DNA of 14,293 bases, from positions 1 through 14,293 of the forward strand of contig SFHI01000086.1 of NCBI GenBank assembly GCA_004555705.1, given 5' to 3'. Source of the stretch: Clostridiales bacterium (GTDB taxonomy: Bacteria > Bacillota > Clostridia > Oscillospirales > Oscillospiraceae). Positions 1 through 6,980 of this stretch are shown piece after piece. Made by a program: the position numbers and the translations under genes. Below the pieces are notes generated by a model, which searched no databases, was not told where the DNA came from, and saw nothing but the letters and a program-made list of their open reading frames with translations. Positions within the stretch are counted from its first letter, which is position 1; each line of letters opens with the position of its first letter.

Positions 1-1
1 C

Positions 2-73
2 CGAGAAGGTCGTTCCAATCCCACAGTACCAATTGTAATGATTGGCATAGAACCTGAAGAATTTAAAATCTGA
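2..73 (+). CDS. C-terminal end of an unidentified protein (partial)
   Basis: An open frame enters from the left edge and runs 23 codons to TGA at 71-73, ending in PIVMIGIEPEEFKI. It is followed 18 bases later by a strong hairpin, which is what one expects after a real gene. I do not recognise the family from this tail. The AT-richer base use here and across the next 700 bases differs from the GC-rich genes to the right. The neighbouring small XRE and Spo0A-C-like genes are common cargo of integrative elements, so this may be the edge of an old mobile region; that is inference. Confidence 0.4.
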   Translation, partial: REGRSNPTVPIVMIGIEPEEFKI

Positions 74-91
74 CGTGTTAACATGAAATCT

Positions 92-136
92 AATTTACGG
101 AAGCAGGATTCCTGAAGAATCCTGCTTCCGTAAATT
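92..136 (+). terminator. Strong hairpin, probable terminator of the upstream partial gene
   Basis: A perfect 19-bp inverted repeat (92-110 against 118-136, core TTACGGAAGCAGGATT) encloses a 7-base loop. It lies just after the stop of the partial gene. The following bases are T-rich (TTTATTT) but not a clean T-run, so termination is likely rather than certain. It could also stop transcripts of the minus-strand XRE gene. Confidence 0.65.
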
Positions 137-186
137 TATTTGGGAATAAAAAGGAGACTACCGTAATATCTTTTGAGATTGCCCCG

Positions 187-381
187 TCACTTAATGAATT
201 GTACAACTTCATTTGGAGTGCAGTCCAGAATATCACAAATCCTCTCCAGGGTCAGAAGGGTGATGTTTTTTCCCTTTTTCAGCGCGTCCAGGGTCTTGTT
301 GTCCACTCCGGCTTTCAGCAGGCGGTACTGGCTGACCCCTTTGCGTTCCATGGTCTCCCACAACGGGGAATAATCCAGCAT
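187..381 (-). CDS. Small XRE/Cro-type helix-turn-helix regulator
   Basis: This 64-residue protein is essentially one Cro/CI-type DNA-binding domain. Residues about 16-61 give the five-helix pattern, with SQYRLLKAGVDNKTLDALKKG covering the turn and recognition helix and LTLERICDILDCTPNEVVQF matching the family's last helices. There is no second domain. The ATG is preceded by AGGAGG at good distance. It is transcribed divergently from the Spo0A-C-like ORF. A TATAAT-like -10 box for this gene lies at 410-415 and its expected -35 region overlaps the left arm of the palindrome at 432-463, so autoregulation is plausible. Target genes are unknown. Confidence 0.85.
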   Translation of the reverse strand: MLDYSPLWETMERKGVSQYRLLKAGVDNKTLDALKKGKNITLLTLERICDILDCTPNEVVQFIK

Positions 382-431
382 TACACACCCTCCTACCTCA
401 TTTTTCTACATTATAAGAAAAACAGAGGCGT

Positions 432-463
432 TACCATATTGTGATTATCTCCACAATGTGGTA
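432..463. promoter_or_regulatory. Candidate operator: 12-bp inverted repeat between the divergent genes
   Basis: TACCATATTGTG (432-443) and CACAATGTGGTA (452-463) are inverted repeats matching at 11 of 12 positions around an 8-base spacer. The site covers the -35 box and spacer of the rightward promoter and reaches the expected -35 of the leftward XRE gene. Position and symmetry fit a binding site for the small XRE protein; that assignment is inference. Confidence 0.6.
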
Positions 464-467
464 TTCT
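439..467 (+). promoter_or_regulatory. Promoter of the Spo0A-C-like gene
   Basis: TTGTGA (439-444), a 17-base spacer and TATTCT (462-467) form a sigma-A-type promoter about 20 bases upstream of the GTG start at 489. The inverted repeat at 432-463 overlies it. Confidence 0.55.
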
Positions 468-488
468 ATTCAGTGGGAGGTGTTTGCT

Positions 489-715
489 GTGCGCAAATCA
501 GAACTGGATTCCATTATTCGTATGCTGGCAAAAGAAAACCATAGTACCCCGGAATATGTCCGCAGTCAGATGCAGAGTGCATTGGACGAGGCTTTTTCCA
601 ATCCGAACCCAGTGTTCGGGCGGTTTGGGATGCATTCCCCACAAAAGGGAGAAAACCATCCCTGGAGGAATTTGTAGAATACATGGCCGATATGGTTAGG
701 GCCCAGGGCTCCTGA
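489..715 (+). pseudogene. Spo0A C-terminal-domain-like small protein, frameshifted
   Basis: The start is GTG at 489, eight bases after GGGAGG. The frame reads RKSELDSIIRMLAKENHSTPEYVR followed by a QMQSALDEAF segment, resembling small Firmicute proteins annotated as Spo0A C-terminal (DNA-binding) domain. It hits a stop at 677 after 62 residues, losing the usual tail. One extra base in the A-rich stretch 642-655 would continue as KPSLEEFVEYMADMVRAQGS to TGA at 713-715, which fits the end of that family. So a single-base loss appears to have split the gene. A sequencing error or -1 frameshifting at GAAAAC are alternatives; no canonical slippery heptamer is present. The family call rests on pattern memory, not alignment. 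Confidence 0.6.
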
Positions 716-725
716 ACGCAAAAAC

Positions 726-744
726 GCCGCCCCGTTGGGGCGGC
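726..744 (-). terminator. Rho-independent terminator of the ABC exporter gene
   Basis: GCCGCCCC (726-733) and GGGGCGGC (737-744) form an 8-bp GC stem with a 3-base loop. On the minus strand it is followed by GTTTTTGC, an intrinsic terminator placed just after the exporter stop codon. It also ends any rightward transcript from the Spo0A-C-like gene. Confidence 0.85.
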
Positions 745-750
745 ATTCGG

Positions 751-2514
751 TTATTTCATGGCCTCCAGAGCCAGAGCGTTCTGGGTCTTATAAAGCTGGG
801 CGTAGATGCCGTCGGTTTTCAGCAGCTCCTCGTGGGTGCCGCACTCGGCGATTTCTCCGTCGGCGATGGACACGATCCGGCTGGCGCTGCGGATGGTGGA
901 AAGCCGGTGGGCGATAATCAGGGTGGTTCTGCCCACAGCCAGATGGTCGAAGGCCCGCTGGATTTTAGACTCCGTCACCGAGTCCAGGGCGGAGGTAGCC
1001 TCGTCCAGAATCAGGATGGGGGGATTCTTCAGGAAAATCCGGGCGATGGCAATGCGCTGCTTCTGGCCGCCGGAGAGAAGCGTGCCCCGCTCTCCCACGA
1101 AGGTGTCGAAGCCCTGGGGCATGGCCAGGATATCGTCGTAAATCTCCGCTTTCCTGGCGGCCTCCGCCACCTCCTCCAGGGAGGCCCCGGGCTTGCCGTA
1201 GCGGATGTTCTCCAGCACCGTGTCCGCGAACAGGAACACATCCTGCTGCACAATGCCGATGTTCTCATGAAGGCTCGCTTGGGTGGCCTTGCGGATGTCC
1301 AGACCGTCAATGGAAATGCTGCCGGACTGCACGTCATAGAATCTGGGGATCAGCTGGCACAGGGTGGTCTTGCCACCGCCGGAGGGGCCCACAATGGCAA
1401 TGGTCTCCCCGGGCTGCACCTCCAGCGTGGCGTTTTTCAGCACGTCCAGTTCCCCTTCGTAGGCGAAGGTTACGTTCTCTACACGGATGTGGCCCTGGAC
1501 ATTCTCAAGAGGCCGGGCATCGGGGGCGTCCTGAATGGTGGGCTCGGCGCGCATGACCTCTACAAACCGGCTGAGGCCCGCGAAGCCGTTGGCGAACATT
1601 TCCGAGAAGCCGGAGAGCTTGCGCATGGGGTTGACAAAGGAGGAAATATATAAGGTGAAGGTCAGCAGGTCCCGGTAGTCCATCCGGTCCTGCATCACAT
1701 ACCAGCCGCCGAAGCCGATGACCACCACGTTGAGGCTGCACAGGAAGAACTCCACGCTGCTGTGAAACAATCCCATGGCCTTGTGGAATTCCCGCTTGGA
1801 GGTCTTGAACTGCTGGTTGGCCGCGTCAAACCGGGCCTCCTCCACCGACTCGTTTCCAAAGGCCCGGGCGGTGCGGAAGCCGGACAGGCTGCTTTCGATC
1901 TCCTGGTTGATGTGTCCCACCTTTTCTTTGGCCACCCTGGATGCCCGGCTCATCCGCTCCCGCATGGTCATCACTACGATCAGGAACACGGGAATCATCA
2001 GCCCCACCACCACAGCCAGCCGCCACTGAATCCGGGCCATCACCACGAGAGCCCCCACAATGGTCAGCACCGAGGTAATGAGGTCCTCCGGCCCGTGGTG
2101 GGCAAGCTCCGTGAGCTCAAAGAGGTCCGAGGTAAGCCGCGCCATCAGCTTGCCGGTGCGGTTATTGTCGTAGAAATCGAAGCTCATTTCCTGCATATGC
2201 CGGAAGAGGTCGGCGCGGATGTCCGCCTCCACCCGAATGCCGAAGGTATGGCCGTAGTAGGCCACAATGTAATTGAGGAACGAACGCAGCACATAGCACA
2301 CGATCACCGCCGCCATGACGATGAAAAAGGTCCGGTACAGCTTCCCCGGCAGCATGTCGTACAGCGCGCTGCGGGTCACCAGCGGGAAGGCCAGGTCAAT
2401 GGCCGCGATGCTCATGGCGCACAGCACGTCCACGGCGAAGAGTTTTTTGTGGTTTCCGAAATAGCGCAGAAAAATCACCAGCGGCGAAAGGCGCTGATAG
2501 TCCTTGGTGGTCAA
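751..2514 (-). CDS. ABC exporter half-transporter (permease fused to ATPase)
   Basis: This 587-residue protein has the usual type-IV exporter layout: six membrane helices in residues about 20-300, then one nucleotide-binding domain. Visible motifs are Walker A GPSGGGKTT (376-384), Q-loop QQD (423-425), signature LSGGQ (480-484), Walker B ILILDEA (500-506, with E505 as catalytic base) and H-loop H536, all intact. It should act as a homodimer or with a partner half, exporting a lipid, drug or peptide from the cytoplasmic side. No partner gene is adjacent, which favours a homodimer of the BmrA/MsbA kind. The start is TTG at 2514, with AGGAGG six bases upstream and no nearby in-frame ATG. Substrate cannot be read from sequence. 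Confidence 0.93.
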   Translation of the reverse strand: MTTKDYQRLSPLVIFLRYFGNHKKLFAVDVLCAMSIAAIDLAFPLVTRSALYDMLPGKLYRTFFIVMAAVIVCYVLRSFLNYIVAYYGHTFGIRVEADIRADLFRHMQEMSFDFYDNNRTGKLMARLTSDLFELTELAHHGPEDLITSVLTIVGALVVMARIQWRLAVVVGLMIPVFLIVVMTMRERMSRASRVAKEKVGHINQEIESSLSGFRTARAFGNESVEEARFDAANQQFKTSKREFHKAMGLFHSSVEFFLCSLNVVVIGFGGWYVMQDRMDYRDLLTFTLYISSFVNPMRKLSGFSEMFANGFAGLSRFVEVMRAEPTIQDAPDARPLENVQGHIRVENVTFAYEGELDVLKNATLEVQPGETIAIVGPSGGGKTTLCQLIPRFYDVQSGSISIDGLDIRKATQASLHENIGIVQQDVFLFADTVLENIRYGKPGASLEEVAEAARKAEIYDDILAMPQGFDTFVGERGTLLSGGQKQRIAIARIFLKNPPILILDEATSALDSVTESKIQRAFDHLAVGRTTLIIAHRLSTIRSASRIVSIADGEIAECGTHEELLKTDGIYAQLYKTQNALALEAMK

Positions 2515-2547
2515 TCCAATTCCTCCTGTCTGTCATCTATGCGGAGC

Positions 2548-2795
2548 GGTAAATTGTTGTTTATACTACACATTTCAAATTTCCTATCATTGCGAACCAG
2601 TCCGCAGACTGGTGTGGCAATCCCCCGGCCCCATGGAACAAGGTAACGATTACCACCAAAAATCGTAAGGTTTCCCTACTCTGCAGGGCAATTGTCGATA
2701 CATTTTACCTCTAACCGGGGGATTGCCACGCCAGTTTGCGAACTGGCTCGCAATGACAGCGTTTTTCGGTGCACACGCGTAAACAACAATTTATC
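2548..2795. repeat. Palindromic repeat element A (full copy, TTGTTGTTTA ends)
   Basis: The left end GGTAAATTGTTGTTTA (2548-2563) matches the reverse complement of TAAACAACAATTTATC (2780-2795). Inside are two inverted arms, each with CATTGCGA, a CCAG hairpin (2597-2612 and 2731-2746), and GGCAATCCCCCGG or its complement. The arms flank a central segment with GGTAACGATTACC. The element fills the gap between the divergent exporter and RluA-family genes. It has no ORF of its own, so it resembles a MITE or a REP/BIME-type element mobilised from elsewhere. Confidence 0.85.
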
Positions 2796-2877
2796 GTTCT
2801 TCTGTTTTCCAATCTGCCCCATTATACATGATCCTTCAAAAAGTTGCAAGCGCAACCGATGGTTTTTGCCGCGTTTC

Positions 2878-2906
2878 TTGCACTTTCTCCACCGCTATGC
2901 TATACT
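2878..2906 (+). promoter_or_regulatory. Promoter of the RluA-family gene
   Basis: TTGCAC (2878-2883), a 17-base spacer and TATACT (2901-2906) make a good sigma-A promoter 27 bases before the ATG at 2934. It lies outside repeat A. Confidence 0.75.
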
Positions 2907-2933
2907 GTCCCCAAAAAGGAAGGAGGGAATCCC

Positions 2934-3524
2934 ATGGAGATTCTGTATTCCGACCGGGAGATGGCGGTCTGCGTCAAGCCGGTTGGCCTGGATTCGGAAA
3001 AGGAGGTTCCCCAAGCACTCCGGGAGGCTCTGGGCGGGGAAATCTATCCCATCCACCGGCTGGACAAAAACGTAGGCGGGGTCATGGTCTACGCCCGGAC
3101 CCGCCAGGCAGCCGCCGCCCTGTCCCGGCTGGTACAGGAGGGGAGCCTTGTCAAGGAATATGTGGCCATGGTGCATGGCGTGCCTCCGGATGCGGGCGAC
3201 TGGCAGGACCTCCTGTGGAAGGACAGTGCCAAAAACAAGGTGTTTGTGGTAAAACGGGAGCGCAGGGGAGTGAAGCCCGCCCGGCTGGAATTCACCCGGC
3301 TCACTTCCGGGGAAGTATCCCTGGTCCGCATTCGGCTCCACACCGGACGGAGCCACCAGATCCGGGTGCAGTTTGCCTCCCGGGGGTTCCCCCTGGTGGG
3401 GGACCACAAGTACGGCTCCCGGGACGCAGAAACCGCGCCCATGCTCTTTTCCTGCCGCCTCAGCTTCCCCTGGAAGGGGGAACGCCGCGTTTTCGAGGCC
3501 AGCCCTGACTGGGCGGCTTTGTAA
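2934..3524 (+). CDS. RluA-family pseudouridine synthase
   Basis: The 196-residue product belongs to the RluA family, which isomerises uridine to pseudouridine in rRNA or tRNA in the cytoplasm. The catalytic motif HRLDKNVGGVMVYA places the nucleophilic aspartate at D44; most members read HRLDxxTSGLLV, so N46-V47 in place of the usual T-S is a variation. The second family block, RLHTGRSHQIRVQFASRGFPLVGDHKYG-like, lies in the C-terminal half. There is no S4 RNA-binding domain, and the protein is shorter than RluC or RluD, like the compact single-domain members. The ATG at 2934 follows AAGGAGGG and a good promoter; the longer upstream frame would start before the promoter. The target RNA is unknown. 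Confidence 0.92.
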   Translation: MEILYSDREMAVCVKPVGLDSEKEVPQALREALGGEIYPIHRLDKNVGGVMVYARTRQAAAALSRLVQEGSLVKEYVAMVHGVPPDAGDWQDLLWKDSAKNKVFVVKRERRGVKPARLEFTRLTSGEVSLVRIRLHTGRSHQIRVQFASRGFPLVGDHKYGSRDAETAPMLFSCRLSFPWKGERRVFEASPDWAAL

Positions 3525-3558
3525 TTCAAAATGTGCCTATCGGTTTTGCTCAGCGGCC

Positions 3559-3756
3559 GGCAAATTGGTGTTTGGCGATTTCCGCACGCACTGCGTTAAC
3601 ACGGTAGTGGAGGCATTAATGCCTCCCGTAGGGCAGTACGTTTTCGCCGCAATGCCGTGGAAAACGGTAACCTTTTACCGCCGGGAGGCATAAATGCCTC
3701 CCCTACAGCAAAGTTGTATTGCATTGCGGCATTTGACGTTCAAACACCCATTTTCC
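3559..3756. repeat. Palindromic repeat element B (TTGGTGTTTG ends, GGAGGCAT core)
   Basis: The left end GGCAAATTGGTGTTTG (3559-3574) is an inverted match to CAAACACCCATTTTCC (3741-3756). The interior has two self-palindromes, GGAGGCATTAATGCCTCC (3609-3626) and GGGAGGCATAAATGCCTCCC (3683-3702), flanked by GTAGGG or CCCTAC. It fills the gap between the RluA-family and SemiSWEET genes. Its ends match element G, but the core palindrome differs. Confidence 0.8.
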
Positions 3757-3810
3757 GGTTCCCTGCGCCAGGCTGATAAGCATAATATAGAAAAGGAGAT
3801 CAGAATTGTT

Positions 3811-4095
3811 ATGAGTGAAGTGTTCGAAATCTTGATGATCGTGAGCTTTGGGATTTCCTGGCCAATGAATGTGATGAAATCCTACAAGGCGAGAACAACC
3901 CGGGGGAAAAGCCTGCCGTTCCTGATCCTCATCCTGGTTGGCTATGTCTGCGGGATCGCGTCAAAGCTGCTGGCGGATACCTTTAAGTGGTATGTGATGT
4001 TTTTCTATGTGCTGAACTTCGTTATGGTTTTTGTGGACCTGCTCCTGTATGTCCGGAATTACAGGCTGGACAAGGCCGCGGAATGCGCCGAATGA
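3811..4095 (+). CDS. SemiSWEET-like (PQ-loop/MtN3-type) small membrane protein
   Basis: The ATG at 3811 follows AAAAGGAG, giving 94 residues with three predicted membrane helices (about 4-22, 38-57, 62-84). The loop after helix 1, SWPMNVMKSYKARTTRGKSL, followed by a GYVCGIASKL segment, matches the PQ-loop pattern of SemiSWEETs; here the conserved proline is in W17-P18 instead of P-Q. SemiSWEETs are half-transporters of about 90 residues that dimerise and let small sugars pass by facilitated diffusion. Length and topology fit well. Substrate is unknown, and no sugar enzyme lies next to it. The longer upstream frame to 3694 runs through repeat B and is not likely translated. It is monocistronic, with its own terminator. 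Confidence 0.82.
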   Translation: MSEVFEILMIVSFGISWPMNVMKSYKARTTRGKSLPFLILILVGYVCGIASKLLADTFKWYVMFFYVLNFVMVFVDLLLYVRNYRLDKAAECAE

Positions 4096-4167
4096 ATTTG
4101 CCGGCGGAGAGAATCCCTTCGCGCCAAACCCCGGTTCCGGTTTGCTGCCCCATAAATCTGATACAAC

Positions 4168-4206
4168 AACACCTGCGCTGTGCCCCGGAAGGCAAGCGCA
4201 GGTGTT
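4168..4206 (+). terminator. Terminator of the SemiSWEET-like gene
   Basis: AACACCTGCGCT (4168-4179) pairs perfectly with AGCGCAGGTGTT (4195-4206), with a further TGCC/GGCA inner pairing, followed by TTCTTTCG. The strong stem, 72 bases after the stop, fits an intrinsic terminator, although the T-run is weak. Confidence 0.7.
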
Positions 4207-4283
4207 CTTTCGATTGCGGAAGAGCGGGATGGAGCACCGTATTTTATGCGCCACCTGTGCTTATTGGTTTGGCTCAGCAAACC

Positions 4284-4694
4284 GGAAACTGGTGGGCACC
4301 TCTAAAAACTACCCTTTTGGGTTTTGGGCGGATCTTTTGCCCCAACAATGCATTTTGAAAAGTTCGCAATACACCAAGTATTCCGAACTTTCCAAAACTT
4401 TTGTTGGAACAAAATCTCTCGCCCAAAACACCAAAAAGTAGTTTTTAGAGGTCGCCTGGTGTTTGTAGGTGTGCGTCCCGAATTACCTGTCATTGCGAGA
4501 CCAGTGCGCACACTGGTCGTGGCAATCCCCCGGCCCCATGGAACCAGAAAACGATTACAACCAAAAACCGCAACAATCCCCGTTTTCCGGGTGCTTGTCG
4601 ATACGTTTCCCCTCTAACCGGGGGATTGCCACACCAGGCTGCGGCCTGGTTCGCAATGACAGTGCTTTTTCAGTGCGCCAAACACCAATTTGTC
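4284..4694. repeat. Palindromic repeat element D, interrupted by element C
   Basis: The right end CAAACACCAATTTGTC (4679-4694) is of the TTGGTGTTTG type, while the inside is the CATTGCGA/CCAG-hairpin core (hairpins 4501-4516 and 4634-4649) with a central segment like those of A and E. The left end is best read as GGAAACTGGTG (4284-4294) joined to TTTGTAGG (4462 on), with element C in between. Joined this way, 12 of 15 end positions match the consensus, against 9 of 15 for the uninterrupted sequence at 4452-4466. It lies downstream of the AEC carrier gene. Confidence 0.65.
4295..4455. repeat. Long hairpin element C, probably inserted into element D
   Basis: CCTCTAAAAACTAC (4299-4312) and GTAGTTTTTAGAGG (4438-4451) are perfect inverted repeats, and pairing continues with few mismatches through GTTTTGGGCG and AAAGTTCG to an AATAC/GTATT tip near 4375. 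The whole unit is one hairpin of about 150 bases with no ORF. CTGGTG occurs directly on both sides (4289-4294 and 4456-4461), as a 6-bp target duplication would. Confidence 0.7.
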
Positions 4695-4729
4695 GGACTT
4701 CTGCGTAAATCTGACAGGCATATCGCGTT

Positions 4730-5644
4730 TTACAGCGAACCGAAGAGGGTGAGCAGGGCGGTGATAACGGTGACGCTGATGGGGATGGTCAGGGAGCTGA
4801 CGCAGGCGGCCAGGGCGGGGTCGCCGCCGGCCTGTTCGGACAGGGCGGTGGAGGCGATGGACACCGGGGCGAAGGAGGCAATGGCCAGGGCCTGCCGGAC
4901 CTCCTGAGGGAGGGGCAGCAGGAGGCATCCCCCGGCCGCGGCAGCCGCCATGACCACCCGGACCGCCACCATCCCGGCCACATCCTTGCGCATCTGCCGG
5001 TCCAGCTGCACGTTGAACATCATGCCCACCATCATCATGGAGAGGAAGGCGTTGGCCGAGGAAAGGGGGCTGAGGAAATTCACAATGGGCTGCGGAATGG
5101 CCACTCCCGCCAGGGAGAGCACCAGCATCAGCGCGTAGGTCAGGAAGGGCCGGGAGGACAGAAGGCTCCTCCCGATCCGGCGCAGGGAAATCCCTCCGCC
5201 TCCGTCCAGAATGGCCCCGGAGAAGGCGAAGGTGCCGCCGGTGCACATCAGGGCGCTGCCCGCGTCAAACAGGCAGCAGCCCACCACCCCCGCGGGGGGC
5301 AGGAAGCTCTGGACAAAGGGCAGGGCAAAAGCTCCAATATTGTATCCCGGCACGCTGTTGAGCCACACGGCCCGGACATTCCGCCTTTTCCCCCGGCTGC
5401 ACAGCAGGGCGACGCCCAGCACCATCCAGTTGAGGCAGAAGCCCACCGCCGCGCACAGCAGCAGGGCCGGCTCCGGACGGTAGGAGGCGAAGCTGGTGAT
5501 CACCGCGGCGGGCAGGGTGATGTTCAGCACCAGCTTCATGGGGATGACGTAATCCTTGGGGCCGAAGAAGCCGGTCTGCCGCAGAACGGCCCCCAGAAGC
5601 ATCACAAACAGAAACGAGGAGGACCTCAGCAAAACCTGTGACAT
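4730..5644 (-). CDS. AEC-family (auxin efflux carrier type) membrane transporter
   Basis: The 304-residue, very hydrophobic protein has the membrane-transport (AEC) family pattern. An N-terminal helix leads to LVLNITLPAAVITSF, then an N-S-V-P-G-Y-N-I-G segment with GAFALPFVQSFL, and the C-terminal half holds MMMVGMMF and FAPVSIASTALSEQAGGDP before a final helix. About ten helices in two five-helix halves are expected. Known bacterial members move small carboxylates such as malate or malonate; the substrate here is not shown. The start lies 12 bases after the stop of the aldo/keto reductase frame, with only a weak GAGG site, so it is probably translationally coupled to it. Damage to the upstream gene may therefore reduce its expression. 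Confidence 0.88.
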   Translation of the reverse strand: MSQVLLRSSSFLFVMLLGAVLRQTGFFGPKDYVIPMKLVLNITLPAAVITSFASYRPEPALLLCAAVGFCLNWMVLGVALLCSRGKRRNVRAVWLNSVPGYNIGAFALPFVQSFLPPAGVVGCCLFDAGSALMCTGGTFAFSGAILDGGGGISLRRIGRSLLSSRPFLTYALMLVLSLAGVAIPQPIVNFLSPLSSANAFLSMMMVGMMFNVQLDRQMRKDVAGMVAVRVVMAAAAAGGCLLLPLPQEVRQALAIASFAPVSIASTALSEQAGGDPALAACVSSLTIPISVTVITALLTLFGSL

Positions 5645-5656
5645 TGCGCGCCTCGC

Positions 5657-6561
5657 TCAGCGGTAGTAGCGGAAACGGGTGCCTACCTTCATGCCGCTCC
5701 ACACCCGGTCGCAGGCCTCCAGCAAATCCCGGGGCAGGGGGTCGGCCAGGACGGCGCTGAGGTTGGGCTCCAGGTGGGAGAGCTTGCTCACGCCGATGAG
5801 CACCGCGTTGATGCCCTCCTGATTGGCGCACCAGCGCAGGGCCAGCTCTGCCGGGGTCAGACCGGCCTGACGGGCAATGTCCGCCAGGGCCTCAGAGGCG
5901 TCGAAGTTTTCGTCGGACCAATAGCGGTCATGATAGGTGGCATTGTCCGCCAGACGGGTCCCTTCCGCGGGGCGGCCCTTGGCGTGCTTGCCGGTGAGCA
6001 GGCCGCTCATCAGGGGGTTGTAGACCACCACGCCCAGACCGTGGGCCCGGGTCTGGGGGATCAGCTCCTCCTCGATGCCCCGGGTCAGCAGGTTGTACAC
6101 ATTCTGGGTCACCACGGGGCCGTTCCAGTGGTTTTCCCGGGCGCAGGCCAGCAGGTCGGAGACCTGCCAGGAGGCGTAGTTGCTGACGCCGATGTAGCGC
6201 ACCTTCCCGCTGCGGACCAGGGTGTCCATGGTTTCCAGCGTTTCCTCAATGGGGGTGCGGTAGTCCGGCTGGTGGAGGTAGTAGATGTCCACATAGTCGT
6301 GGGGTCGTCGCTCATGGGATTAAAGACCTTGGTGGCCAGGATCACGTTTTCCCGGCGGCCCGCAAGCGCCTTGCCGGTGACGGTTTCGCTCTCCCCGTGG
6401 TAGTAAAGGTCCGCGGTATCCACAAAGTTGATGCCCTGATCCAGGGCGGCATGGATGATGCGGATGCTGTCGGCCTCATTTACCTGACCGCCGAAGGTCA
6501 TGGTGCCGAGACACGCCTTGGACACGGCCAGACCCGTGCCCTTCAGATGGACATAATTCAA
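5657..6561 (-). pseudogene. Aldo/keto reductase, broken by an internal out-of-frame deletion
   Basis: Two frames together make one aldo/keto reductase, an NAD(P)H-dependent oxidoreductase. The first (start TTG at 6561) reads NYVHLKGTGLAVSKACLGTMTFGG, then DTADLYYHGESE and ILATKVFNPMSDDP. The second resumes near 6298 as DYVDIYYLHQPDYRTP and runs to TGA at 5657. The catalytic Asp, Tyr, Lys and His of the family are all visible, but about 20 residues normally found between DDP and DYVD are missing, and the frame changes there. So roughly 60 bases plus one or two were lost. The TTG start follows AAGGA, and the upstream ATG at 6597 overlaps the -10 box, so it is excluded. The break looks inactivating unless it is an assembly error. 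Confidence 0.85.
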
Positions 6562-6596
6562 AGAAATTCCTTCTTTCCAAAATATATACTTGGACA

Positions 6597-6625
6597 ATTA
6601 TAGCAGAAAATGGGAAATCTGTCCA
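6597..6625 (-). promoter_or_regulatory. Promoter of the aldo/keto reductase-AEC operon
   Basis: On the minus strand, TGGACA (6620-6625), a 17-base spacer and TATAAT (6597-6602) form a near-consensus promoter. Transcription would begin near 6590, about 30 bases before the TTG start. It is back to back with the rightward promoter at 6632-6659. Confidence 0.75.
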
Positions 6626-6631
6626 TATCCC

Positions 6632-6659
6632 TTGCAAAAAATCGGAAAGGCGGTATAAT
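6632..6659 (+). promoter_or_regulatory. Promoter of the GntR-family regulator gene
   Basis: TTGCAA (6632-6637), a 16-base spacer and TATAAT (6654-6659) point rightward. No other rightward gene lies between here and the regulator at 6981, so its leader would include all of repeat E. Confidence 0.65.
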
Positions 6660-6685
6660 GAAGACAGAAGACAGATTGACGGAAA

Positions 6686-6923
6686 GATAAATTGTTGTTT
6701 ACAGCACTTGTTTAAATTACCTGTCATTGCGAGCCAGTCCGCAGACTGGTGTGGCAATCCCCCCGATGAATGGAACCAGGTAACGATTACCACCAAAAAC
6801 CGTAGTGTTTCCCAGTTCTACAGGGCAATTGTCGATACATTTTCCCTCTAACCGGGGGATTGCCACGCCAGTGTGCGCACTGGCTCGCAATGACAGCGTA
6901 AATACGATAAACAACAATTTGTC
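6686..6923. repeat. Palindromic repeat element E (full copy, TTGTTGTTTA ends)
   Basis: GATAAATTGTTGTTTA (6686-6701) and TAAACAACAATTTGTC (6908-6923) are inverted repeats matching at 15 of 16 positions. The arms carry CTGTCATTGCGA and CCAG hairpins at 6734-6749 and 6867-6882 around a central segment with GGTAACGATTACC. It lies between the regulator's promoter and its start codon. Confidence 0.88.
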
Positions 6924-6980
6924 GCGTTGCGGTTACCGCGGGGGAACGCGGGTCGGATTACTGCCCAGGAGGGATGCTAT

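Noticed and set aside
1762..2646. 294-residue plus-strand frame opposite the ABC exporter
   Set aside because: Antisense to a gene with all ABC motifs, His/Gln/Gly-rich, and its 3' end runs into repeat A.
6577..6593. CCAAAATATATACTTGG near the reductase start as a second GntR operator
   Set aside because: Only the outer four positions are symmetrical and it does not match the larA-promoter site well.
6597..6597. ATG at 6597 as start of the aldo/keto reductase
   Set aside because: It lies in the -10 box, upstream of the likely transcription start. The TTG at 6561 has a Shine-Dalgarno site and matches the usual family N-terminus.
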